DNA from: Syntrophotalea acetylenivorans
Lineage (GTDB): Bacteria; Desulfobacterota; Desulfuromonadia; Desulfuromonadales; Syntrophotaleaceae
DNA length: 64,000 nucleotides
Direction of reading: 5' to 3'
Assembly: GCF_001887775.1 (NCBI RefSeq)
Contig: NZ_CP015519.1
Coordinates: forward strand, 434,001 to 498,000
The notes under the pieces are model-generated. The model made no database searches, was not told where the DNA came from, and worked only from the letters and a program-made list of their open reading frames with translations. The position numbers and the translations under genes were made by a program. Below, piece after piece: positions 43,744 to 52,394 of this stretch (positions are counted from its first letter, which is position 1; every line of letters begins with the position of its first letter).

Positions 43744-44463
43744 GTGATTATTGAAGAGATGACGATGCCGGAGTTTGTCCGCGGCCTGGAAAAGACCCGA
43801 ACTGTACTGGTACCCTTTGGTGCCACCGAGGAACATGGCCCGCACCTGCCTTTAAATACCGATACCCTGCATGCCGTCGAGGTTGGTCGCAAGTTGGCCG
43901 AGAAGAGGGCCATATTTATCGCGCCGCCCGTACCTTACGGCGTGTGTCGCTCGACCAGTCAGCACCCCGGCACTCTCTCGATCTCTACCCAAACCCTGCG
44001 AGCTTTAACCCTTGATATTGTAAGCGCCCTCTATCGCCAAGGTCTGCGAAATGTCATTCTGCTTACTGGGCACGCCGGTGGCACCCATACTTCGACTCTG
44101 ATTGATGCCGGGGAGGCCTTGCTGGAGCGTTTCTGCGATTTGAAAATCGCCGTATTGACCGAGTTTATGCTGGCAGCCAAGGAAGGACGCGGGCTTATCG
44201 AAACAGTAGACGACTCCCATGCAGGCGAAATCGAAACATCCCGTATTCTTAATTCTCATCCGCAATTGGTTAAGGGAGAAGCCGAACGGGAATACCCGTC
44301 TTTTCCCGTGGGGATTTTGGTCCGTGATAAACGCCGGTTTTGGCCCGGTGGGGTGTGGGGAGACCCGACTCTGGCATCGGCAGAAAAGGGCCGCCTGCTT
44401 GAGGATTTGGTAGTCCAGTGCCTTGACCGGTTTGTGACCAGACTGGAGGAGTGGCAGGAATAG
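43744..44463 (+). CDS. Creatininase family amidohydrolase
   Basis: A 239-residue protein of the creatininase/MftE-like fold. VPFGATEEHGPHLPLNTDT carries the metal-binding Glu, His and Asp; TGHAGGTHTSTLI and DDSHAGEIETSRIL carry further ligands. Relatives hydrolyse cyclic amides (creatinine, formamidopyrimidines) or clip peptides in redox-cofactor synthesis. The substrate is unknown. I start it at the GTG at 43744, with GGGAGGG six bases upstream; the family begins about there. It is convergent with coaD. Confidence 0.85.
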   Translation: MIIEEMTMPEFVRGLEKTRTVLVPFGATEEHGPHLPLNTDTLHAVEVGRKLAEKRAIFIAPPVPYGVCRSTSQHPGTLSISTQTLRALTLDIVSALYRQGLRNVILLTGHAGGTHTSTLIDAGEALLERFCDLKIAVLTEFMLAAKEGRGLIETVDDSHAGEIETSRILNSHPQLVKGEAEREYPSFPVGILVRDKRRFWPGGVWGDPTLASAEKGRLLEDLVVQCLDRFVTRLEEWQE

Positions 44464-44475
44464 ACGCTCCGGGAG

Positions 44476-44964
44476 CTAAAGGGGAGGGTGTTTCAGTTGC
44501 AGAGCCTTTTGAACGCAGGGTGGAACAAAGTCGTCAATTTTGCCGCGCATGGAGGAGACCTCTTTGACGATGGAGGAACTGAGATAGCCGTAGCGAACCG
44601 ATGTCATCATAAACAGGGTTTCCATCTGGTTGTTCAGGGAATGGTTCATCTGGGCCAACTGGAATTCGTTCTCGAAGTCTGAGACGGCACGCAGGCCCCG
44701 CAATAAAACCCGAGCCCCTTTTTCCTCCATGTAGTTAACCAGCAGTCCGTCAAAGGTGTCGACTTCGATCTGAGGATAATCCTGCAATGTTTCTTGAATT
44801 AGCGCCAGTCGTTCATCGATATCGAACAGGGCTTTTTTATTAACGTTTTGCGCCACGGCAACGATGAGTTTGTCGAAAATCTGCAGTCCCCGCAAGATGA
44901 TATCGAGATGCCCGTTGGTAATAGGATCGAACGATCCTGGATATACGGCTATTTTTTCACTCAT
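44476..44964 (-). CDS. coaD: Phosphopantetheine adenylyltransferase
   Basis: A 162-residue enzyme catalysing the fourth step of coenzyme A synthesis. YPGSFDPITNGHLDII contains the T/HxGH nucleotide motif, followed by LLRGLRAVSDFENEFQLAQMN and YLSSSIVKEV, both diagnostic of CoaD. Start at ATG 44964, eight bases after GAGGAG; it overlaps the rsmD stop by four bases. rsmD-coaD is a common bacterial pair. Confidence 0.95.
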   Translation of the reverse strand: MSEKIAVYPGSFDPITNGHLDIILRGLQIFDKLIVAVAQNVNKKALFDIDERLALIQETLQDYPQIEVDTFDGLLVNYMEEKGARVLLRGLRAVSDFENEFQLAQMNHSLNNQMETLFMMTSVRYGYLSSSIVKEVSSMRGKIDDFVPPCVQKALQLKHPPL

Positions 44965-45539
44965 GTATGCGGCTCCTCGCATTGGCAGCGGGTCAACAGG
45001 AAGACCTGAGTAGCGCCGTAGCGACGCTGGACATCGGTTTGTAATTGGCCGATTCGTTCAGGAATACTTTCCTTGGTAGAGGCCTCCACGCACACTATAC
45101 CATCTTCATCGAGCAGGCATAGGTCGGAAATCATTTCCAGGGTTGGCGTGAGCAGGCCCTTGTCGTATGGTGGGTCGAGAAAGATCAAGTCAAAGGGGGC
45201 GCTGCTTTGCGTTAGGGCTAATTTGTCAAGGACCTGGCCGTTAATCAGCCTGATCTTGTCCTTAAGGCGGCAGGCCCCGGCATTCTTTTCAATAAGGGCG
45301 GCGGACTGGCTCCCCTGGTCGATCAAGGTTGAATGGGTGGCGCCGCGGCTGAGAGCCTCCAATGAGAGGGCTCCAGAGCCGGCATAGAGGTCTAGAACGC
45401 GCCGGTTGCTAAAGGTGCCCAGGCGGCTTAACAGCATGCTGAAAAGGGCCTCGCGGACACGGTCGCTGGTCGGGCGAATTTGATTGCCGTCAAAGCTTGC
45501 CAGCCGGGTACCCCTGGCGCTGCCGCTGATGATACGCAT
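44961..45539 (-). CDS. rsmD: 16S rRNA (guanine(966)-N(2))-methyltransferase
   Basis: A 192-residue SAM-dependent enzyme that methylates G966 of 16S rRNA. RIISGSARGTRL at the N-terminus, IRPTSDRVREALFSML, the SAM loop LDLYAGSGALSLEALSRGA and the catalytic FLDPPYDKG are all present. It is co-transcribed with coaD and divergent from dgt, sharing a 92-base intergenic region. Confidence 0.95.
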   Translation of the reverse strand: MRIISGSARGTRLASFDGNQIRPTSDRVREALFSMLLSRLGTFSNRRVLDLYAGSGALSLEALSRGATHSTLIDQGSQSAALIEKNAGACRLKDKIRLINGQVLDKLALTQSSAPFDLIFLDPPYDKGLLTPTLEMISDLCLLDEDGIVCVEASTKESIPERIGQLQTDVQRRYGATQVFLLTRCQCEEPHT

Positions 45540-45631
45540 GATCGTCTACCTCGAAAAAACTGCACCATTACCATGCCGGCGAGATTGCGTCAAGAGGCCG
45601 GTAATACTATGATATCTCCTCAGGAGGAGTT

Positions 45632-46765
45632 ATGGAAAGACCCGATCTGGCAAAATATGCAACCCGTAGCAAGGAAAGCCGTGGCCGCAGACATGCGGAA
45701 GACTTCAAGGATATTCGATCGGCCTTTGCTCGAGACCGGGATCGTATTATCCACTGTGCCGCTTTTCGCCGCCTGGAATACAAAACACAGGTTTTTGTCA
45801 ATCATGAGGGTGATTATTATCGTACCCGGTTAACCCATTCGCTGGAAGTGGCTCAGATTGCCCGCGGTATTGCCCGCCAGTTGCTGCTGAACGAAGACCT
45901 GGTTGAGGCTCTGGCTCTGGCTCATGACTTGGGACATACGCCTTTTGGTCATACGGGAGAGGAAGTGCTCAATCAGTTGATGACCGAGCATGGTGGCTTT
46001 GAGCATAATCGGCAGTCTTTACGTATTGTCGAGACTCTTGAAGAACGCTACCCGGAATTCAATGGCCTTAATCTCAGTTGGGAGACCCGTGAAGGCATCA
46101 TTAAACATTCTTCGGATTATGACCAGGCCGCATCGAGCGATTTAATCGAATACTGTCCCGGAGAACGTCCTTCTCTTGAAGCTCAACTTATCGATCTCGC
46201 AGATGAAATTGCCTACAACAATCACGATATCGATGACGGGCTGAAAGCCGGTCATATTAAATTGTGCGAATTGGCCGAAGTGGACCTCTGGCAGGAGACC
46301 TTTGTTCACGTCGGTCAGAAATATCCCGCTTTGGATGAAGAACGCCATATTTACCAAACGATCAGTCATCTCATCGGGCGTTTAATTCATGACGTAGTTA
46401 ACAAGACGCTGGCCAATATACAAGCTCACGACATCGACGGTGTGGCCAGGGTGCGTCAACACCAGACCCGCTTGGTCGCTTTCAGTGAAGACATCGACCA
46501 GAAGAATCGGCAATTAAAAGGGTTTTTATTTAAAAATCTTTATCGACACCATCGTGTCGAACGTATGCGGGTTAAAGCGGAACGCTTTCTTGCGATGATT
46601 TTTGAAAGTTATTGCACTAATCCCACTCTTTTGCCTCGCAGTTATCAGGAGCGCTTTGAATTGTATGGAAAAGAACGGGTCATATGTGACTTCTTAGCCG
46701 GCATGACCGATCGCTACGCCTTGGAAGAATATAAAAAATTATTTGAACCGTATGGGCGGGTTTAG
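45632..46765 (+). CDS. Deoxyguanosinetriphosphate triphosphohydrolase-like protein
   Basis: A 377-residue HD-domain enzyme of the dGTPase family, which cleaves dNTP to nucleoside and triphosphate. The family start YATRSKESRGR and FRRLEYKTQVF, RTRLTHSLEVAQIARG (His), LAHDLGHTPFGHTGEE (HD pair) and LADEIAYNNHDIDDG (Asp) are present; the length matches the type with shorter C-terminus often annotated dgt-like. CAGGAGGAG precedes the ATG. Confidence 0.93.
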   Translation: MERPDLAKYATRSKESRGRRHAEDFKDIRSAFARDRDRIIHCAAFRRLEYKTQVFVNHEGDYYRTRLTHSLEVAQIARGIARQLLLNEDLVEALALAHDLGHTPFGHTGEEVLNQLMTEHGGFEHNRQSLRIVETLEERYPEFNGLNLSWETREGIIKHSSDYDQAASSDLIEYCPGERPSLEAQLIDLADEIAYNNHDIDDGLKAGHIKLCELAEVDLWQETFVHVGQKYPALDEERHIYQTISHLIGRLIHDVVNKTLANIQAHDIDGVARVRQHQTRLVAFSEDIDQKNRQLKGFLFKNLYRHHRVERMRVKAERFLAMIFESYCTNPTLLPRSYQERFELYGKERVICDFLAGMTDRYALEEYKKLFEPYGRV

Positions 46766-46909
46766 GCCTTTGTTTATCTGGAGTAGGTTGCCAGGTTTGG
46801 TTCTTCCAATGCAAATTCCCTTGAAGGGGAATAAGCGGTGCTGTATAAGGGCAGTTGAAAATAGTTAGTTACGCAATTGTTGTTTTTGGGTAGGGCAGGG
46901 GGCAGTCGC

Positions 46910-49003
46910 ATGCGAGGTTTCCGGGAGAGCATTCGTTTTCCAGGGCTACCGTCAAGCCATCGAGAGTCGCGGGGGGAGTATCTGCGGCTGGCTCTGGGCC
47001 TGTTGATACTCGTCTCACTGCCGTTTTTCCTGGCCAATTATTTAAACGATATTCCCAACCGTTTATTGGTCGTCAGTTTTTCCCTTCTGTTAGTCAATTT
47101 TCTTCTGATTTTCCTTTACAGTATCCATATCCGACAAAAATTGTACCGGGAACAGCGTCACTTCTATGACATGATTCGTCGTGTCTCCGAACATGGAAGC
47201 GAAACATTTTTCCCGGCTCTGGTTACTCAGTTGAGAGAGTTTCTCGGTGCCGATTATGTTCATATCGGCCGGTTCGATAAGGCCCAGGGCAGTGTTCTTA
47301 ATACCTTGGCGATTTGCCACCATGGGCAGATCACAGAAAATACAGAGCTGGATTTGACCGGGGCCCCTTGTACTGAAGCCTTTGAAGGGGATGCATGGTT
47401 TGCCCATAAGAACTTGCAACATAAATTTCCTGACTCGACGCTGGTCTCGGAACTGCAGGCCGATAGCTACCTGGGACATCCTCTCAGAGATGGAGCCGGC
47501 AAGGTGGTCGGTGTCATTTCCGCTTTTGGTCGTAAACCATTGAGGCGAGGCCAAAGGGCTTTGGTACCTTTGGCCCTTCTTGCACAACATGCATCGTCCG
47601 AGCTGGAAAGGCGCAGGGTCCAGCAGGCCATGGAGCGCTTGGCCTACCATGATCCCTTGACCGAAATGTCTAACTGGCGTTTTTTTAAAGAGCGCCTTGT
47701 GACGACGCTTGGGTGGGCTCATCAGAGTGGCGAATCATTTGGTCTGATTTTCCTGGATGTTGATCGTTTTAAAAATGTTAATCAGACATTGGGTCATGAG
47801 ACGGGGGATCACCTGTTACGGCTTTTTGCCGAGCGAATGGCGAGTACCCTGGATAGCCAGGCGATCCTCTCTCGTAAAGGGGGAGACCGCTTTTTCGTTC
47901 TGCTTCCCCACCTGTTGTGCGCCGCTGATGTCTGTCGGGCTGCCGAAGGCTTGTTAGAGATGCTGCGGGAGCCCTTTGAGGTTCAGGGACGAGAGGTTTA
48001 CTTATCCATCAGCATCGGTGTTGTTACTTGCCCTGAGAATGGAGAGACCATTGCTACCCTGCTGGCAAATGCCGATGCCGCTATGCACCGGGCCAAAGAA
48101 AAGGGCGGGGGGCGTATTGAAAGGTATGCACCGGCTATGGGGAGGGCCAGTCGCGTTCGGCTCGGTCTCGAGGGGGCCCTGCGTAATGCGCTGAAGAACG
48201 AAGAGTTTGTGCTGCATTTTCAGCCGCAGTATCAACTTAGTACCGAACGTGTTGTGGGCGATGAAGGGTTGTTGCATGATCGCGTTTCGAGTCGCTTGGT
48301 AGGAGCTGAAAGCCTTGTCCGCTGGCAGCGTCCTGGGTGTGAGCTGGTTCCGCCAATGGAATTTATTCCACTGGCGGAAGAGACCGGTTTAATCGATGAG
48401 ATCGGTACTTGGGTTCTCGAGTCGGCCTGCAGTCAACTGCGACAATGGCAACAATGGTTTGGTTCAGAATTTAAGATGTCGGTTAACCTATCCGCTCGCC
48501 AACTATGCGACCCTGCATTAGGGGCTCGCATCGCATCCATCCTCTCGGCGAATAATCTGCGTCCTGAAGTCCTTTGTCTGGAACTGACCGAAAGCTGTCT
48601 GATGGGTAGCGTTCAGGAGAACCAGCAACGGTTGCAACGACTGCGAAGTCTCGGAGTAGGTATTTCCATCGATGACTTTGGGACCGGCTACTCTTCTCTC
48701 AGTTATTTAAGACGTTTCCCGGTCACCGCTTTAAAGGTCGACCGGTCTTTCATTCAGGATCTTGGTGAACATGCCGATAATCAGGCCATAGTTAAGAATA
48801 TCGTTGACATGGCCAAGGTTCTCAAGCTCGAGGTGGTAGCCGAGGGAGTCGAGACCGAACGGCAGCTTTCGTGCCTGCGCGCTATCGGTTGTCATACCGT
48901 CCAGGGTTACCTCTTTGGGCGTCCCGTTGCCGCAAGTGATTTTGCCACGTCCATTAATTGTTCGACTGACGATCAGACAGACAGGATGGGGCAGATTGGA
49001 TGA
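46910..49003 (+). CDS. Membrane-anchored GAF-GGDEF-EAL protein (c-di-GMP phosphodiesterase, likely)
   Basis: A 697-residue protein: two membrane helices (about residues 28-75), a GAF-like sensor (about 95-240), a GGDEF domain and an EAL domain. The GGDEF signature is degenerate (RKGGDRFFVLL), losing the catalytic Glu, so cyclase activity is unlikely. The EAL domain keeps its metal and catalytic positions: AESLVRW (ESL variant with Glu retained), NLSARQ, ELTES, DDFGTGYSS, KVDRSF, EGVET. It should hydrolyse c-di-GMP, with the GGDEF possibly binding GTP. I start it at ATG 46910; a TTG at 46877 is in frame. yhbY converges on it. Confidence 0.88.
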   Translation: MRGFRESIRFPGLPSSHRESRGEYLRLALGLLILVSLPFFLANYLNDIPNRLLVVSFSLLLVNFLLIFLYSIHIRQKLYREQRHFYDMIRRVSEHGSETFFPALVTQLREFLGADYVHIGRFDKAQGSVLNTLAICHHGQITENTELDLTGAPCTEAFEGDAWFAHKNLQHKFPDSTLVSELQADSYLGHPLRDGAGKVVGVISAFGRKPLRRGQRALVPLALLAQHASSELERRRVQQAMERLAYHDPLTEMSNWRFFKERLVTTLGWAHQSGESFGLIFLDVDRFKNVNQTLGHETGDHLLRLFAERMASTLDSQAILSRKGGDRFFVLLPHLLCAADVCRAAEGLLEMLREPFEVQGREVYLSISIGVVTCPENGETIATLLANADAAMHRAKEKGGGRIERYAPAMGRASRVRLGLEGALRNALKNEEFVLHFQPQYQLSTERVVGDEGLLHDRVSSRLVGAESLVRWQRPGCELVPPMEFIPLAEETGLIDEIGTWVLESACSQLRQWQQWFGSEFKMSVNLSARQLCDPALGARIASILSANNLRPEVLCLELTESCLMGSVQENQQRLQRLRSLGVGISIDDFGTGYSSLSYLRRFPVTALKVDRSFIQDLGEHADNQAIVKNIVDMAKVLKLEVVAEGVETERQLSCLRAIGCHTVQGYLFGRPVAASDFATSINCSTDDQTDRMGQIG

Positions 49004-49006
49004 TCG

Positions 49007-49300
49007 CTAGGGAAGGGTGATGAGCTGAGCCGGGCTCGGCAGGTAGAGCAGTATGGTCCGTCCCAGAACCTGGGCTACGCTGGCTCCTGTATGCTGCGCT
49101 AACTCGCTAGCCACTTCTTTGCGATCTTGCGGGCAGCTCTCCAGGATCTTGACTTTGATCAGTTCGTGAACGTCCAATTGTTCTTTGCATGAAGCAACCA
49201 GTCTCTCGGTAACAGCCTCTTTACCAACCAAAACGATCGGTTTGAGTTTGTGCCCAAGAGCACGAAGATGGCGTACCTGTTTTCCGGTTAATTTTGGCAT
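49007..49300 (-). CDS. yhbY: CRM-domain RNA-binding protein YhbY
   Basis: A 97-residue protein made of one CRM domain: KLTGKQVRHLRALGHKLKPIVLVG (with the conserved GxxG-type loop) and KVKILE...VASELAQHTGASVAQVLGRTILLY. YhbY associates with pre-50S ribosomal subunits. Start at ATG 49300, six bases after GGAG; an ATG four codons upstream is less likely. Confidence 0.93.
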   Translation of the reverse strand: MPKLTGKQVRHLRALGHKLKPIVLVGKEAVTERLVASCKEQLDVHELIKVKILESCPQDRKEVASELAQHTGASVAQVLGRTILLYLPSPAQLITLP

Positions 49301-49734
49301 TGTCAGCTCCATTTCTTGGATAGTGTGAAAGACCGGAACTCTAACAAAAACCGATAATAAATGATAGCTTTTTTGTACAGCATAACCTGCTCAGAGGAGG
49401 GGCCTGCTTGCCCGGTTTTTTACTTTCCTGTAAGCCTGATTCCCTATGATGTAGATCACTGTTTAGAAATGAAACGGCTTATCAATTTCACAATGCTCCG
49501 AGGCAAGAAATTGGAGCTGTTTTATTTGGTTTGGAAAAACCTGAAAAACCGCAACAAGTTGAAACGATTTGTCAATTTCAAAATATCTAGGGGGTTGAAA
49601 AATAAGAACTCTGATTGGACGAGGGGAGTGTTCCATTGTTGTGCGGAATGGTCCAAAAGTTAGGGTTTGCGGGAAGTCGAAGAGAGAGTTTGCCGACTTG
49701 CTAAAAAAATGTTTTAAATAGTTGCTCTCGGGCA
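49301..49734. other. Long intergenic region upstream of the hydrogenase operon
   Basis: Together with the promoter and leader this makes a gap of about 590 bases between yhbY and hydC. It is AT-rich and holds no convincing gene. Two similar dyads lie 90 bases apart at 49470-49502 and 49559-49592 (listed separately). Open frames on both strands crossing this stretch are short and translate those repeats, so I do not call them. Confidence 0.45.
49470..49592. promoter_or_regulatory. Two operator-like dyads upstream of hydC
   Basis: Copy 1 (near 49471-49491) reads TGAAACGGCTTATCAATTTCA and copy 2 (near 49560-49580) reads TGAAACGATTTGTCAATTTCA; each is an inverted repeat TGAAA...TTTCA with an 11-base centre, and the following bases are also similar. 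Eighteen of 21 positions agree. Repeated spaced palindromes upstream of a regulated operon suggest binding sites for one dimeric regulator; no match to a known consensus is claimed. Confidence 0.4.
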
Positions 49735-49763
49735 TTGACAGATCAAATTGATTTGTGTAGAAA
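49735..49763 (+). promoter_or_regulatory. Predicted sigma-70 promoter of the hydrogenase operon
   Basis: TTGACA (49735-49740), 17 bases, TAGAAA (49758-49763) preceded by TGTG, an extended -10-like context. The start codon of hydC lies 129 bases downstream. Confidence 0.5.
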
Positions 49764-49891
49764 TTGGTGGGCTGTGGAAAACGGGGGTTTTGCGCAGAGA
49801 GTTTGGCTGGGTCTAAGTTACAGTGTCGGATACCGGTCGAGGCCCATTTCTGATTAATTTCTTATGGAACGCAGATTGGTAGGAGGCGCTG

Positions 49892-50488
49892 ATGTTGAAG
49901 AAGATTCTTAGCTTTTTTTGTAAACCCAAGCCAGATTCCGATTTGGCGAACAAAAAGGAGAGGAATAACAGTATGCAAACGTCCACTTGTAAGAAAGAAT
50001 GTAGAATTCCTGAGCGCGCTACGTTGCCTAAGGACCTCTATCAGAAGCTTGCAGATTTTGTCTCTGAGCTTCCCCAGAAAGAAGGTCACCTGGTAACCGC
50101 ACTGCACCACGCTCAGCACCTGTTCGGTTACCTGCCTCGCGAAGTGCAGGAATTTGTTGCCGACCAGATGGAAGTTTCCCTCGCCAAAGTATATGGCGTG
50201 GTAACCTTCTACACCTTCTTCACCCAGATTCCCAAGGGTAAGTATCCCATCTCTATCTGCATGGGTACTGCCTGCTTCGTTGTTGGTGCCGACAAAGTCG
50301 TTGAGGCTTTCCAGCAGCAACTCGGTGGTGTTGAGGTCAGCGAAGTTACTGCCGACGGCAAATTCTCTATCGATTGCCTGCGCTGCGTTGGTACTTGCGC
50401 ACTGGCTCCGGTTGTTATGATCGGTGAAAAGGTCTACGGTGGAGTGACTCCTGATCAGGTTAAAGACATCATTGCTGACTTTTCATAA
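49892..50488 (+). CDS. hydC: [FeFe] hydrogenase subunit HydC (NuoE-like [2Fe-2S] protein)
   Basis: A 198-residue NuoE-type subunit with a thioredoxin-like fold and one [2Fe-2S] cluster. The four ligands are Cys123 and Cys128 (CMGTAC) and Cys165 and Cys169 (CVGTC), with the family's 5-37-4 spacing. It passes electrons within the soluble NAD(H)-linked hydrogenase complex. Two starts are possible: ATG 49892 has a strong AGGAGG at five bases, while ATG 49973 (preceded by GGAGAGG) begins where the family usually starts and gives 171 residues. The extra 27 residues are basic and unlike the family, so they could also be a short leader. First gene of hydC-[2Fe-2S]-hydB-hydA. Confidence 0.88.
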   Translation: MLKKILSFFCKPKPDSDLANKKERNNSMQTSTCKKECRIPERATLPKDLYQKLADFVSELPQKEGHLVTALHHAQHLFGYLPREVQEFVADQMEVSLAKVYGVVTFYTFFTQIPKGKYPISICMGTACFVVGADKVVEAFQQQLGGVEVSEVTADGKFSIDCLRCVGTCALAPVVMIGEKVYGGVTPDQVKDIIADFS

Positions 50489-50506
50489 GGACGGGGGAAT
50501 CTGAAA

Positions 50507-50884
50507 ATGGCAAAAATTAATACAATTGCTGAACTGAAGAAATTGCGTGAAGACCTGCAAGGTGCTGCCCAGGCTAATGCCGGCAAGCCTCTGGTCAATG
50601 TATCCCTGGCTACCTGCAGTGTTGCTTCCGGCGGCCGCGACGTTATGGCTGCCATGAAAGAAGAAACTGCCGCTTTGGGCCTGGATGTTGAGTTCGTGCA
50701 GTCCGGTTGCATGACTTTCTGCTTTGCTGAGCCGACCGTTGTAGTGACCCTGCCCGGCAAAGACCCGGTGACCTTTGGGTACCTAGATGCCGAAAAAGCC
50801 AAGACCCTGGTGCAGAAATACATCAAGGATGGCGAGTTGGTCGATGGTGTCATTCCCGTAGGCTACGAGCGGATTGTTCTTTAA
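50507..50884 (+). CDS. Free-standing thioredoxin-like [2Fe-2S] ferredoxin domain protein
   Basis: A 125-residue protein matching the thioredoxin-like [2Fe-2S] domain that in Thermotoga-type HydB is fused to the N-terminus of the NuoF-like subunit. Here it is a separate gene just before a HydB that lacks that domain. Cysteines are Cys37 (LATCSVASGG), Cys68 and Cys72 (SGCMTFC); the usual fourth ligand is not obvious, as in many relatives. It probably carries electrons between HydB and HydA. Spacing to the genes on either side (18 and 25 bases) makes it part of the operon. Confidence 0.8.
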   Translation: MAKINTIAELKKLREDLQGAAQANAGKPLVNVSLATCSVASGGRDVMAAMKEETAALGLDVEFVQSGCMTFCFAEPTVVVTLPGKDPVTFGYLDAEKAKTLVQKYIKDGELVDGVIPVGYERIVL

Positions 50885-50909
50885 TATAAAGGATTAGGAG
50901 AGACTAGCT

Positions 50910-52376
50910 ATGGCAGAGAAAAAGCAACTTAGAATAGCCACCAGGAACTCCGGATTTATCGATCCGGAAAACATTGATTCCTATATTGCCGCTGGCGGAT
51001 ACCTTGGCCTGGCCAAGTGCCTCGGCGAGATGACCCCTGATCAGGTTATCGAAACCATGAAGGCTTCCGGCATCCGCGGCCGTGGTGGTGCAGGTTTCCC
51101 CACCGGCGTTAAGTGGGGCTTCGCTTCCAAGTACGCCAGCGACGACAAATACGTGGTCTGCAACGCGGATGAAGGCGATCCCGGTGCATTTATGGACCGC
51201 GCTATTCTCGAAGGCGACCCGCACAGCGTGCTTGAGGCTATGGCCATTGGCGCTTACGCCATCGGCGGCAACAAGGGCACCATCTACATCCGTGCTGAGT
51301 ACCCTATGGCCATTGAGCGTCTGAAGATCGCCATCAAGCAGGCTGAAGAAAAAGGCGTGATCGGCAAGAACATTATGGGCACCGACTTCTCTTTCGACCT
51401 CGACATCAAATACGGCGCAGGCGCCTTTGTTTGTGGCGAAGAGACCGCCCTGATCAACTCCATGGAAGGTAACCGCGGCGAGCCTTACACCAAGCCTCCT
51501 TTCCCCGCCGAAGCCGGTTACTGGGACAAGCCGACCATCGTTAACAACGTTGAAACCCTGGCCAGCATCCCGGCCATCATCGTCAAGGGCGCCGAGTGGT
51601 TCAACGGCATCGGCACCGAGACCTCCAAGGGTACCAAGGTTTTCGCACTGGCCGGTAAGATCAACAACGTTGGTCTGATCGAAGTTCCCATGGGCATCAC
51701 CCTGCAAGAAGTTATCATGGAAGTTGGCGGCGGCGTGCGTGACGGCAAGGAGTTTAAAGCCGTTCAGACCGGTGGTCCTTCCGGTGGCGCACTGACCTAC
51801 AAAGACCTCGACGTCAAGATCGACTACGAGAGCCTGGTTGCTTGCCAGTCGATGATGGGTTCCGGCGGCATGATCGTTATGGACCAAGACGATTGCATGG
51901 TTTCCATCGCCAAGTTCTTCGTTGAATTTACCATGGAAGAGACCTGCGGCAAATGTACGCCTTGCCGGATCGGCTCCAAGCGTATCTACGAAGCCCTCGA
52001 CAAGATCACCATGGGTCAGGGTTCCCTTGAAGATATCGAGAAGCTGAAGCAAATGTCCAATGCTATCAAGGACACTGCTCTTTGCGGCTTGGGCCAGACC
52101 ATGCCTAACCCGGTTCTGTCTACCATGCGCGTCTTTGAAGATGAGTACACCGCGCACGTTGTAGACAAGAAGTGCCCGGCTGGCGTTTGCTCCGACTTGC
52201 TCGAGTTCGTCGTGGTTGATGACAAGTGCGTGGGTTGTACTCTGTGTAAGAGAGTCTGCCCGGTTGACTGCATCAGCGGCAATGCCAAGGAAATTCACGT
52301 CATCGATCAGGCCGCTTGCATCAAGTGTGGTGCCTGTCTCGACAAGTGTAAGTTCGACGCCATCATCAAACAGTAA
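50910..52376 (+). CDS. hydB: [FeFe] hydrogenase subunit HydB (NuoF-like flavoprotein)
   Basis: A 488-residue NuoF-type subunit that binds FMN and NAD(H). [13 protein letters not shown]-type loop appears as [17 protein letters not shown], with [14 protein letters not shown] and [15 protein letters not shown] for flavin and nucleotide. [13 protein letters not shown] plus a later Cys holds the N3-type [4Fe-4S] cluster, and the C-terminus adds a two-cluster ferredoxin domain (CVGCTLCKRVCPVDC and CIKCGACLDKCKF). It is the site of NAD+ reduction or NADH oxidation in the HydABC complex, which in related anaerobes couples H2 with ferredoxin and NAD by electron bifurcation. A near copy lies at 62275. 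Confidence 0.93.
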   Translation: MAEKKQLRIATRNSGFIDPENIDSYIAAGGYLGLAKCLGEMTPDQVIETMKASGIRGRGGAGFPTGVKWGFASKYASDDKYVVCNADEGDPGAFMDRAILEGDPHSVLEAMAIGAYAIGGNKGTIYIRAEYPMAIERLKIAIKQAEEKGVIGKNIMGTDFSFDLDIKYGAGAFVCGEETALINSMEGNRGEPYTKPPFPAEAGYWDKPTIVNNVETLASIPAIIVKGAEWFNGIGTETSKGTKVFALAGKINNVGLIEVPMGITLQEVIMEVGGGVRDGKEFKAVQTGGPSGGALTYKDLDVKIDYESLVACQSMMGSGGMIVMDQDDCMVSIAKFFVEFTMEETCGKCTPCRIGSKRIYEALDKITMGQGSLEDIEKLKQMSNAIKDTALCGLGQTMPNPVLSTMRVFEDEYTAHVVDKKCPAGVCSDLLEFVVVDDKCVGCTLCKRVCPVDCISGNAKEIHVIDQAACIKCGACLDKCKFDAIIKQ

Positions 52377-52394
52377 GGAAAGGAGACATATCGC

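Noticed and set aside
49361-49735. Overlapping short frames on both strands upstream of hydC
   Set aside because: They translate the AT-rich repeated dyads, giving similar Phe/Lys-rich peptides on each strand, which suggests non-coding repeats.
49780-49815. A GG...GC pair near TGGAAAACGGGGGTTTTGC considered as a sigma-54 promoter for hydC
   Set aside because: The spacing between the GG and GC elements is about 14 bases rather than 10, and the sigma-70-type pair at 49735-49763 fits better.
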